Source: Chitinophagaceae bacterium (GTDB taxonomy: Bacteria; Bacteroidota; Bacteroidia; Chitinophagales; Chitinophagaceae). Taken from it: 14,411 bases of DNA. Both the position numbers and the translations under genes were made by a program. Location of the stretch: contig JAIEQT010000018.1 in NCBI GenBank assembly GCA_019747455.1, positions 1-14,411 of the forward strand, written 5' to 3'. Below the pieces are notes generated by a model that did not search any database, was not told the origin of the DNA, and saw only the letters and a list, made by a program, of their open reading frames with translations. How positions within the stretch are numbered: position 1 is the first letter of the stretch; every line of letters starts with the position of its first letter. Shown here one piece after another: positions 1 to 6,375 of this stretch.

Positions 1-368
1 TGGTTTAGGTTGGTTTGGTTGTTTTCTGATTCTGTGGACGCTTGAGGCTGGGTAAGCACATGCACGGCATCTGCTAATTCCTGCCAGGTTCTTTCCAGTT
101 CCTGGTAAAAAGTTAACCCTTTCTCCGTCATCACAAAATATTTACGGGGGGGGCCACTATTGCTTTCTACCCATCTGTAGGTAAGTAATTCAGCGTTTTT
201 TAAGCGCGTTAATAATGGATAGAGTGTGCCTTCCAAAATGTGAAGGTTGGCCGCTTTCATTCTTTCCACCAAATCACTCGGGTAAACTTCTCCCTGGCGA
301 ATGATGGAGAGAATACAAAACTCCAGCACCCCTTTGCGCATTTGGCTTTGTGTATTCTGAATATCCAT
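1..368 (-). CDS. PadR family transcriptional regulator (3' end outside window)
   Basis: Probable DNA-binding repressor of the PadR family. The visible 122 residues hold the N-terminal winged helix: RKGVLEFCILSIIRQGEVYP (residues 11-30), the recognition helix region with LEGTLYPLLTRL (45-56) and the wing motif SGPPRKYF (71-78), followed by the start of the C-terminal dimerisation helix (TEKGLTFYQELERTW). Family members of about 110-120 residues end near here, so only a short tail should be missing. The ATG at 366-368 fits the family start. A promoter, an inverted repeat and a 34-codon small ORF lie directly upstream on the same strand, 35 nt before this ATG, which suggests an autoregulated unit. 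In Bacteroidota such padR genes are often followed by PspC-domain membrane proteins, but the downstream gene lies outside the window. The GPPR codons contain a run of eight C on the coding strand (146-153). Confidence 0.93.
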   Translation of the reverse strand, partial: MDIQNTQSQMRKGVLEFCILSIIRQGEVYPSDLVERMKAANLHILEGTLYPLLTRLKNAELLTYRWVESNSGPPRKYFVMTEKGLTFYQELERTWQELADAVHVLTQPQASTESENNQTNLN

Positions 369-403
369 AACGTTTGTTTATTTAGTGAATAGAGGGGGAT
401 TGG

Positions 404-508
404 TTAAATCAAATTTCTTCTTGGCATTCTTACCCGGCGCATGCGCTCCAAATTCCAGAAATCTACCAAACCGAAAACTGGTTTGTGGGTGGTTACTGTG
501 TTGTTCAT
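404..508 (-). CDS. 34-aa basic small protein or leader peptide upstream of padR
   Basis: Small ORF, ATG at 506-508 and TAA at 404-406, 34 residues, lying between a good Bacteroidota promoter and padR on the same strand. The peptide has a central VDFWNLERMRRVRMPRR stretch: hydrophobic and aromatic residues, then six arginines within ten residues. The predicted transcription start lies about 30-35 nt upstream of the ATG, and the A-rich leader just before the ATG is typical of Bacteroidota genes with weak Shine-Dalgarno sites. The next ATG on this transcript is padR, 35 nt after the stop. It could be a real small protein, a regulatory upstream ORF, or chance. Its placement as first ORF after a promoter supports expression; I cannot assign a function. 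A 6-bp hairpin (467-485) and a 10-bp palindrome (437-446) lie inside it. Confidence 0.5.
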   Translation of the reverse strand: MNNTVTTHKPVFGLVDFWNLERMRRVRMPRRNLI

Positions 509-548
509 TTTTTTATGTTTTAATTGTTTTAGAATCACATTGACAACA

Positions 549-578
549 CAAAGATAGTAATATTTTAGTACTATGCAA
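549..578 (-). promoter_or_regulatory. Promoter of the small ORF-padR unit
   Basis: On the minus strand TTG (576-578) and TATCTTTG (549-556) are separated by 19 nt. The second box matches the Bacteroidota -7 consensus TAnnTTTG exactly. Transcription would start near 541, about 33 nt before the small ORF and about 173 nt before padR. Confidence 0.7.
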
Positions 579-589
579 CACACAGTACC
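554..589. promoter_or_regulatory. Inverted repeat, probable PadR operator
   Basis: AGTACTATG (567-575) and CACAGTACC (581-589) form an imperfect inverted repeat (7 of 9 positions) with a 5-nt spacer. A second, overlapping pair, ATAGTA (554-559) and TACTAT (569-574), extends it toward the transcription start. The repeats cover the -33 box and the spacer of the padR promoter, where a repressor would block RNA polymerase. Assignment to PadR is inferred from position and from the habit of the family to repress its own gene. Confidence 0.55.
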
Positions 590-726
590 TATTTTTTTTC
601 AGTAATAGGCAGCAGAAAGATGCATGTATTGCATAAGCGTCTCATTATCAAATAGTTAGATAAAGTATTGGAATACCCGTCAGACCGTATATTGTGATGA
701 ACGGTTTCAGGAAGGTATGAAAGGTA

Positions 727-747
727 GGGGGTATAAGGTATACACCC
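727..747 (-). terminator. Possible weak terminator hairpin of the protease operon
   Basis: GGGGGTATA (727-735) and TATACACCC (739-747) can pair over 8 of 9 positions around a 3-nt loop, about 60 bp beyond the last M16 stop codon. There is no good U-run on the minus-strand side, so it may only be a transcript 3'-end stabiliser or a chance hairpin. Confidence 0.3.
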
Positions 748-773
748 TTTAACAAGCTCAGGATAAAACGCAG

Positions 774-803
774 ATTGAAGATTCGAGATTGAAGAATTGA
801 AGA
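774..803. repeat. Three copies of the 8-mer ATTGAAGA
   Basis: Exact copies stand at 774-781, 788-795 and 796-803; the last two are adjacent and the first is set off by 6 nt. The array ends one base before the M16 stop codon (805-807). Function unknown; it resembles a decayed short tandem repeat. Confidence 0.6.
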
Positions 804-804
804 T

Positions 805-2085
805 CTATATCACTACTAACTCATAAAAAGCCTCCGGCTGTAAATATTTCTGGGCCAAGGCTTGTAGTTCTTCAGCAGAAGTAGTCTTAATATTATGTAT
901 GCTAGTATAGAAATAGTTTTCATCAATACCATTCAGTATATAGTTTTTCCAACGGGCAATGAGTTGGAAAGGTCCGTCTAAATCGCCCAATATCCCTCCG
1001 ATCATGTGATTGCGAACTAAATGTAATTCCTCTTCATCAATAGGTTCATCACACAGTTTTTTCATCTCTTTATATACTTCTTCAATAGTTGCTTCACAAA
1101 CATCTCTACCGGCTTCGGTACTAATCATCCATGAAGTTTCTTTCATATGATTTTGTATGAAACTATGAATACCATAAGTATATCCTTTATCCTCGCGAAT
1201 ATTACTCATCAGGCGAGATCCAAAAAAACCACCGAAAATATTATTGAGTATATGTGCTTTCTGAAAATCAGGATGGTGCCTATTAGGGAATGGCCGCGCT
1301 AAACGAATAGCCCCTTGCACACCGTCTGCATCATTGATAATCCTGTATTTTTTATTTTCTGCGGATTGTATATTGTACTGAATATTTGGGATACTTCTTT
1401 GTTGTAACGGAAGACTGCCAAAATGATTCTCAAATTGTTTATCTAAATCAGCAGGTAATTTACCTGCCGCAAAAATGATACATTTTCCTTCTCTATAAAA
1501 TTTTTGAAAGAATTGCTCTAAGGCCGATTTCTCAATAGCATCATAATCAAGCGTACTAGTATATTTACCATAAGGATGATAGATACCATAGATATATTCA
1601 TCTATTAACCGATTGGCAATAAAATCACATTTCTTCAAATTTACCTCGAGTCGCTGCTTTTGATTTTGTTTATAAATAGACAATTCTGATTCAGGAAAAA
1701 CAGAATCCGTGATAAGCTCTGCCACAACTGGCAATAGTGCTCCCACCTGTTTGCTTAAACAGTGCAAGGTTATCGTTGCTGTTTCGTTGTAGCAGCTTCG
1801 GTTTAAATAAGCCCCATAAAATTCAAAATGCTCATTAATTTGAAAAGCTGTTTTTTGGCTGGTACCATTCTTTAATAGAAAATTGGTTGTTGCGGCTACT
1901 ATATTTTGTTGTTCGTACCAATTACCTGCATAAAAAACCCATTCAATCATCACCACTTCCTGTATTCCTGCGTCTAGGCAATACACAGGAACTTTATTAT
2001 GTAAAGTATATTGCTCGCACTTTTTTAACTTCAGCTCAAAATCTACGGCATCAGTAATAGTAGGTTGTTTTTTTCTGTTGAGCAT
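805..2085 (-). CDS. M16 family peptidase-like protein, non-catalytic partner
   Basis: A 426-residue protein with the M16 (pitrilysin / mitochondrial processing peptidase) two-domain fold but without the zinc site. Aligning the conserved GT of the family motif (G74-T75) puts A65, N68 and F69 where HxxEH would be, so it should not cut peptides by itself. The C-terminal half keeps the glycine-rich loop and substrate-binding motif GGFFGSRLMSNIREDKGYTY (285-304). Known M16B enzymes often work as heterodimers of one zinc subunit and one such glycine-loop subunit. The gene begins 9 nt after the stop of the catalytic M16 gene, so co-transcription and pairing are likely. No signal peptide is seen, which implies a cytoplasmic protein. 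The ATG at 2083-2085 is the only sensible start. Confidence 0.9.
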   Translation of the reverse strand: MLNRKKQPTITDAVDFELKLKKCEQYTLHNKVPVYCLDAGIQEVVMIEWVFYAGNWYEQQNIVAATTNFLLKNGTSQKTAFQINEHFEFYGAYLNRSCYNETATITLHCLSKQVGALLPVVAELITDSVFPESELSIYKQNQKQRLEVNLKKCDFIANRLIDEYIYGIYHPYGKYTSTLDYDAIEKSALEQFFQKFYREGKCIIFAAGKLPADLDKQFENHFGSLPLQQRSIPNIQYNIQSAENKKYRIINDADGVQGAIRLARPFPNRHHPDFQKAHILNNIFGGFFGSRLMSNIREDKGYTYGIHSFIQNHMKETSWMISTEAGRDVCEATIEEVYKEMKKLCDEPIDEEELHLVRNHMIGGILGDLDGPFQLIARWKNYILNGIDENYFYTSIHNIKTTSAEELQALAQKYLQPEAFYELVVI

Positions 2086-2094
2086 GCACAGTTC

Positions 2095-3330
2095 TTATTT
2101 CGCTTTGTAATAAATAGTATTGCTATTCGATTCTCGGAAAATGGCTTGACTATACTGAAGCATGTCTATTGCAGTAATAGCATGATACTTTTCTAACTCT
2201 GTATTCATCAGTGAGGCGTCGCCTAGTAATTCATACATCGCTAAACTATTAGCACGGCTCATTACACTCATATCTTCAAAGGCAATTACACTTTCAGTTT
2301 TGTGCTGTACTTTTACCAATTCATTATCAGATATTGGTGTAGTACAAATTTTTTCAATTTCCTCATGTAGTGCTTTTTCAACCTGCTCAAAGCTTACTCC
2401 CTTTACTAATTTACCTTCAACTGCCAAGAGCCCTGCATCCATGCTTCCAAAATGATAACAATCCAAATTGGAAAACAATTTTTTCTCTTTCACCAAAGAT
2501 TGATATAAACGGGAAGATCCACCACCGCCAAGTATTTCGCTAATTAAATCTGCCGCATAATAGCCCTTATCTAAACGAGCATCCATATGCCAGGTTTTAA
2601 TAAAAGCGTCGAGTGGTACTTCTGCTTCAATCAGTTGCTTGCGTGCTTCTGTTTGCTTAGGCTCTTGCGGTATACACCGTATATACTTTTTGCCAGATGG
2701 GATCGGGCCAAACCATTTTTCGGATAAGCGTTTTACTTCATCTGTAGTGATATTACCTGCTACTACTAAAATAGCATTCGCCGGGTTATAATGTTTGCTG
2801 AAAAAAGCCCTTACATCATCAATAGTGGCATCTTCAACATGACTCAACTCTTTTCCTATCGTCATCCATCTATATGGATGAACCTGATAAGCCAAGGCGC
2901 GCATTTTATGCCAAACATCACCATAAGGCTTATTGATATAATGTTCTTTGAATTCTTCACAAACCACTTTTCGCTGAACGGCTAAGCTTCTTTCACTAAA
3001 AGCCAGGCTTAGCATCCTATCACTTTCTAACCAAAATGCTGTTTCGATATTGGCGGCGGGTAATTGACAATAATAATTGGTTAGATCATTTGTAGTATAG
3101 GCATTATTATCACCACCGGCCCTTCGCAGCGGCTCGTCGTAATCGGGTATGTTAATACTTCCCCCAAACATCAAATGCTCAAATAAATGTGCAAAGCCTG
3201 TTTTAGCAGGATCTTCATCTCTGGCGCCAACATCATACAAAACATTCACTACCGCCATGGGTGTGGCGTTATCTTCATGTACCAAAACGATTAAGCCATT
3301 ATCAAGTTGAAAACGATTATACTGAATCAT
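2095..3330 (-). CDS. M16 family zinc metallopeptidase, catalytic subunit
   Basis: A 411-residue M16B zinc peptidase. The inverted zinc motif HLFEH is at residues 48-52: H48 and H52 bind zinc and E51 is the general base. The third ligand is probably E129 in CEEFKEH, 77 residues after H52 as in pitrilysin-type enzymes. The second domain has GGGGSSRLYQSLVKEKKL at about 268-285, the usual glycine-rich segment. The protein starts directly with the first strand of the fold (RFQLDNGLIVLVHED) and has no signal peptide, so it is probably cytosolic. It lies 54 nt downstream of the aspartic protease gene and 9 nt upstream of the non-catalytic M16 gene. The substrate is unknown; partially unfolded proteins or peptides are typical of the family. 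In older nomenclature similar proteins are called YmxG or PqqL-like. Confidence 0.93.
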   Translation of the reverse strand: MIQYNRFQLDNGLIVLVHEDNATPMAVVNVLYDVGARDEDPAKTGFAHLFEHLMFGGSINIPDYDEPLRRAGGDNNAYTTNDLTNYYCQLPAANIETAFWLESDRMLSLAFSERSLAVQRKVVCEEFKEHYINKPYGDVWHKMRALAYQVHPYRWMTIGKELSHVEDATIDDVRAFFSKHYNPANAILVVAGNITTDEVKRLSEKWFGPIPSGKKYIRCIPQEPKQTEARKQLIEAEVPLDAFIKTWHMDARLDKGYYAADLISEILGGGGSSRLYQSLVKEKKLFSNLDCYHFGSMDAGLLAVEGKLVKGVSFEQVEKALHEEIEKICTTPISDNELVKVQHKTESVIAFEDMSVMSRANSLAMYELLGDASLMNTELEKYHAITAIDMLQYSQAIFRESNSNTIYYKAK

Positions 3331-3384
3331 GATTTATTATCAAGATGCAAAATAATTGATTTCAGTATAACTACCGAAAAACCA

Positions 3385-4605
3385 TTACTTGCGAATATCT
3401 TTTACATCAAGCGTTAATACAATGGGTGTTTGCTGTCTAAAAACAACAACCTTCACTTTACCAATAGCATTTTGGAAAATATTTTTATAAACCTGAATAT
3501 TTTTCGAAAAATTAGTTTCAACTGAAAAAATAATATCATCCGGGAAAAAGCCGGCTTTTTCCCCGGGCGAGCCTTTGATTACATCGATTATCCTTATTTC
3601 CCCATTAATCAGATAAATACCCAAGCCCGTATAACTATAATCAAAATATTCTTTAAAGTGCGTATTAGGTTTAATATGAATACTTTGTTCTGGATAATTC
3701 AGTACCACATTAAATCTGCGTAGTAAATCATTTCCTATAAGACCACCCAGCATGGGATATTGTGTAACATTATGTACATCCGTAAAAACATGAACCGGTA
3801 CTTTTCTAAATTTATAAGGGCCAATTTTAACAGATTTAATAACGGTGAGTTCCATTTGTTTTTTACCCCCTAAGCCTTCTGCTTGTGTTGGATAAAACTT
3901 TCTGGATGACTTAAATACCGAGCTGTCATTGGTAAAGTCTTTAGATAAAAGCAAACATAGTCCTGCACCGGTATCAAAAATAAATCTACTAATAACTGAT
4001 CTCCCATCTTCTATTTGTCCGGTTTCCAGTGGTAGGGTAGTAAAATTAGGTTTCATCAAATAGCCTCCTCTGGGATATCGGTAATTACCGGGGTTATACA
4101 CCTCAATAATTTTATCATCATAATCTATCCTTACGATATATCTCCTGAAGAAGCTATATCCGATAATGCCATCGATTTTTTGCCCGTATACACTGGTTAG
4201 CAAATCATAATCATTAATATGAAAATCTAAGTTCGGCACTTTCATTCCGGGTAGCCCCAAATCATGATTATTGGTAAAATCAACATTGCGTATGCCTGCT
4301 ATTCCACGGATTGTTTTTTCACTTTTGACAATATCAAGATTGAATCTTTTTACCGTGGTAGAGTCTAATGAAATACCACCACTCCCGGTATCAAAAACAA
4401 AAAATAAAGAATCCGGAAACTGATCAAGTTGTGCTTTTATAATAATAATACCTCCGCTAAGCTGCGTAAAGGGAAAGCTGGTGATTTTTTTTGATTCCGG
4501 AAGCACAAATTCTTCTTGCGCCTGAGCCAGGAAAAAAGAAAATAAAAAAATCGATAATAAGCCCCTGCTCATAGCTAACATTAAGTTATAATAAGATAAT
4601 CTCAT
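3385..4605 (-). CDS. Secreted two-lobed aspartic protease with PDZ domain
   Basis: A 406-residue exported protein. A hydrophobic segment with signal-peptide character ends in FFLAQAQ (residues 24-30). Two retropepsin-like lobes follow, each with a DTG motif: FDTGSGGISLDS (D72) and FDTGAGLCLLL (D211). Each lobe also has a partner GIIG/GLIG-type motif, at 146-149 (GIIGYSFFRR) and 288-291 (GLIGNDLLRR). A PDZ domain fills the C-terminus from about 327, with GSPGEKAGFFPDD at 345-357. Such proteins are common in Bacteroidota and should act in the periplasm or at the cell surface; the substrate is unknown. The ATG at 4605 leaves eleven residues before the hydrophobic core; M9 (4581) or M12 (4572) would give a more standard signal peptide and a real 5' leader. 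A 22-bp perfect palindrome lies in the PDZ coding region. Confidence 0.9.
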   Translation of the reverse strand: MRLSYYNLMLAMSRGLLSIFLFSFFLAQAQEEFVLPESKKITSFPFTQLSGGIIIIKAQLDQFPDSLFFVFDTGSGGISLDSTTVKRFNLDIVKSEKTIRGIAGIRNVDFTNNHDLGLPGMKVPNLDFHINDYDLLTSVYGQKIDGIIGYSFFRRYIVRIDYDDKIIEVYNPGNYRYPRGGYLMKPNFTTLPLETGQIEDGRSVISRFIFDTGAGLCLLLSKDFTNDSSVFKSSRKFYPTQAEGLGGKKQMELTVIKSVKIGPYKFRKVPVHVFTDVHNVTQYPMLGGLIGNDLLRRFNVVLNYPEQSIHIKPNTHFKEYFDYSYTGLGIYLINGEIRIIDVIKGSPGEKAGFFPDDIIFSVETNFSKNIQVYKNIFQNAIGKVKVVVFRQQTPIVLTLDVKDIRK

Positions 4606-4612
4606 TCTATGA

Positions 4613-4644
4613 CAATATAATCCCTAAATAGGTTGCATTGCAAA
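4613..4644 (-). promoter_or_regulatory. Candidate promoter of the aspartic protease gene
   Basis: On the minus strand TTTG (4641-4644) and TTATATTG (4613-4620) are 20 nt apart. The -33 box is perfect; the -7 box matches TAnnTTTG at four of six defined bases. It ends only 7 nt before the ATG at 4605, so either the message is almost leaderless or translation starts at 4581 or 4572. Confidence 0.4.
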
Positions 4645-4664
4645 CTATTCCCGTAGTACCTTTG
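4633..4664 (+). promoter_or_regulatory. Promoter of mqnC
   Basis: TTG (4633-4635) and an exact -7 box TACCTTTG (4657-4664) are separated by 21 nt. Transcription would start near 4671, about 19 nt before the mqnC ATG. It overlaps the opposing protease promoter, so the two may compete for polymerase. Confidence 0.65.
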
Positions 4665-4689
4665 TTATACTTTACAATGAACCCCGAAA

Positions 4690-5814
4690 ATGGATATATC
4701 AGCACTTTATAAAAAAGCTTTACATTTCGAGTTTTTGTCGGTAGCAGAAGGCATGTTTCTTTTTGAGCATGCGCCTTTGACGGATCTTATGCATATTGCG
4801 AATGAACTTCGTAAAATACAAGTACCTCATGGGAAGGTTACCTGGCAAATTGATAGAAATGTAAATACTACCAACGTTTGTATTGCTAACTGTAAGTTTT
4901 GCAATTTTTATAGAATTCCCGGACATGCAGAGGCCTATATCACCGAAATGCCTGTTTATAGAAAGAAAATTGAAGAAACACTTCGCTTTGGGGGCGATCA
5001 GCTTTTATTGCAGGGAGGGCATCATCCCGATCTGGGGCTGGATTTTTACACGCAACTTTTTAGACAGTTAAAACAAGAATACCCCCGTTTAAAACTACAC
5101 GCTTTAGGCCCGCCCGAAGTAGCCCATATTGCGAAGTTGAGTAAACTATCTCATCATGAAGTACTAAAAGCCTTGCAAGAGGCCGGATTAGACTCTTTGC
5201 CAGGAGCTGGTGCGGAAATATTAGTAGATAGGGTACGGAGGCTAATCTCCAAAGGTAAATGCGGGGCCGATGAATGGCTTACTATTATGCACGAGGCCCA
5301 TAAACTCAATATTACCACAAGTGCTACTATGATGTTTGGTCATGTAGAAACCATTGAAGAACGTTTTATTCATCTGGTACGTATCCGCGAAATACAGGCT
5401 AAAAAGCCGGAACATGCAAAAGGATTTTTGGCATTTATTCCCTGGACTTTTCAAGACGTTGATACACTCCTTACGAGAATCAGAGGGGTACATAATCTTA
5501 CTACCCCTGAAGAATATATTCGGATGATCGCCATTAGCCGTATTATGCTACCCAATATCAAAAATATTCAGGCAAGCTGGCTTACAGTGGGTAAGCAAAC
5601 CGCTCAAATATGCTTACAAGCAGGCGCCAATGATTTTGGTAGTATTATGATCGAAGAAAATGTAGTTAGTGCAGCAGGAGCACCGCATAGATTTACATAT
5701 AAAACAATGCAAGATGCCATAAAGGAGGCTGGTTTTGAGCCCCAACTCAGAAACCAGCAATATGAGTGGAGAGAGGTGCCGGCGGGTATTGAAGAGCAGG
5801 TAATCGACTACTAA
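4690..5814 (+). CDS. mqnC: Cyclic dehypoxanthinyl futalosine synthase (MqnC), radical SAM enzyme
   Basis: A 374-residue radical SAM enzyme that converts dehypoxanthinyl futalosine to its cyclic form in the futalosine route to menaquinone. The iron-sulphur motif CIANCKFC (C64, C68, C71) follows VTWQIDRNVNTTNV and precedes NFYRIPG, the MqnC-type context rather than that of the related MqnE or of FO synthase. Further family marks are LLQGGHHPDLGLDFY (103-117), GAGAEILVDRVRRLIS (173-188), TSATMMFGHVE (210-220) and the C-terminal GSIMIEENVVSAAGA (318-332). The length is that of the family. Menaquinone is the usual respiratory quinone of Bacteroidota, and Chitinophagaceae generally use this pathway. 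No other mqn gene is nearby, as is common for scattered mqn genes. An own promoter stands just upstream, and the stop codon overlaps the promoter of the next gene. Confidence 0.95.
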   Translation: MDISALYKKALHFEFLSVAEGMFLFEHAPLTDLMHIANELRKIQVPHGKVTWQIDRNVNTTNVCIANCKFCNFYRIPGHAEAYITEMPVYRKKIEETLRFGGDQLLLQGGHHPDLGLDFYTQLFRQLKQEYPRLKLHALGPPEVAHIAKLSKLSHHEVLKALQEAGLDSLPGAGAEILVDRVRRLISKGKCGADEWLTIMHEAHKLNITTSATMMFGHVETIEERFIHLVRIREIQAKKPEHAKGFLAFIPWTFQDVDTLLTRIRGVHNLTTPEEYIRMIAISRIMLPNIKNIQASWLTVGKQTAQICLQAGANDFGSIMIEENVVSAAGAPHRFTYKTMQDAIKEAGFEPQLRNQQYEWREVPAGIEEQVIDY

Positions 5815-5819
5815 TTTTG
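5788..5819 (+). promoter_or_regulatory. Promoter overlapping the mqnC stop codon
   Basis: ATTG (5788-5791) and an exact -7 box TAATTTTG (5812-5819) are 20 nt apart. The TAA of the -7 box is the mqnC stop codon. A start near 5826 would give the membrane protein gene a leader of about 37 nt. Confidence 0.6.
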
Positions 5820-5862
5820 CAAAATCCAATATTCAGCTAAAAAATTCGTTTTTCTGTTGAGT

Positions 5863-6306
5863 ATGAATATATTTAAATCAGTCATTTGTCATGATTACAC
5901 GGTTCTCCGTGCACAAAGGCAGCCGCAATTCAAAACCAACGGTGTGCACATGATTGGCGTATGTTGGATAGCTAATATTCTTACGCTAGTGGGTATCGGT
6001 ATATTGTATTTTCTACTAACCAATAGAAAGAATGATGTATATGATATACTCTTTGAAATACATTATTGGGAGTTGGCCGGTAGGATTGGCATAATCGTTT
6101 TACTATCTATTATTTATCTTATCGCATTCGCTGCCTATGGCGGAAAACCCACATTTCTCCGTATTATACATGAATTCATGAGTTTAGACCAGGATGCTCA
6201 AATTGCCGTAACCCGTAAGGGTGGTTGGTATTTTTATGGTTCTTTACTTGTATTTGCCATCGTAGCTGCTATAGTATTTTATTTTGTTAAACTGAGTGGG
6301 TACTAA
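5863..6306 (+). CDS. Small three-helix membrane protein of unknown function
   Basis: A 147-residue protein I do not recognise. A polar N-terminus of about 29 residues (cysteine at position 9) is followed by three hydrophobic helices at about 30-53, 73-92 and 122-142, so it is probably an inner-membrane protein. Between helices 2 and 3 lies a charged loop (KPTFLRIIHEFMSLDQDA). I chose ATG 5863 over the in-frame TTG at 5857 because the promoter over the mqnC stop codon leaves a normal leader for it and TTG starts are rare. It lies 48 nt after mqnC and 69 nt before the sigma factor start. The sigma gene has its own -7 box, so this gene is probably a single unit or partly read through from mqnC. 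No link to menaquinone can be claimed from position alone. Confidence 0.75.
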   Translation: MNIFKSVICHDYTVLRAQRQPQFKTNGVHMIGVCWIANILTLVGIGILYFLLTNRKNDVYDILFEIHYWELAGRIGIIVLLSIIYLIAFAAYGGKPTFLRIIHEFMSLDQDAQIAVTRKGGWYFYGSLLVFAIVAAIVFYFVKLSGY

Positions 6307-6323
6307 TACATCCAAAGAATTTT

Positions 6324-6331
6324 TAGTTTTG
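6324..6331 (+). promoter_or_regulatory. -7 box upstream of the sigma factor operon
   Basis: TAGTTTTG matches TAnnTTTG exactly and would start transcription near 6338, about 38 nt before the sigma ATG. No TTG stands at the usual 19-21 nt upstream, so it may be a weak or activator-dependent promoter, or one read by the ECF sigma itself. Confidence 0.4.
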
Positions 6332-6362
6332 CTGTAACAAAACCTCTATTGAATCGTATACT

Positions 6363-6367
6363 GGAGG
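6363..6367 (+). promoter_or_regulatory. Shine-Dalgarno site that fixes the sigma factor start
   Basis: GGAGG, eight nt before ATG 6376. Such a clear ribosome binding site is uncommon in this phylum and favours ATG 6376 over the in-frame TTG at 6349. Confidence 0.65.
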
Positions 6368-6375
6368 AACAGCTT

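Larger units (their letters stand above)
590..804. other. Non-coding stretch between padR promoter and M16 gene end
   Basis: With the small ORF and promoter set aside, about 215 bp here carry no gene I can support. The stretch lies between the divergent-side end of the padR promoter and the 3' end of the M16 operon. It contains a small ATGCA-N5-TGCAT inverted repeat (620-634), a weak hairpin (727-747) and three copies of ATTGAAGA (774-803), described separately. Confidence 0.6.

Noticed and set aside
689..710. ACCGT/ACGGT inverted repeat
   Set aside because: Five-base arms with a 12-nt spacer in non-coding DNA are expected by chance.
4690..5814. Identification as MqnE or FO synthase (CofG/CofH)
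   Set aside because: The residues around the CIANCKFC motif and GAGAEILVDRVRRLIS fit MqnC better.
6349..6375. TTG start for the sigma factor
   Set aside because: GGAGG at 6363-6367 is correctly placed for ATG 6376, and the added residues do not belong to the family.
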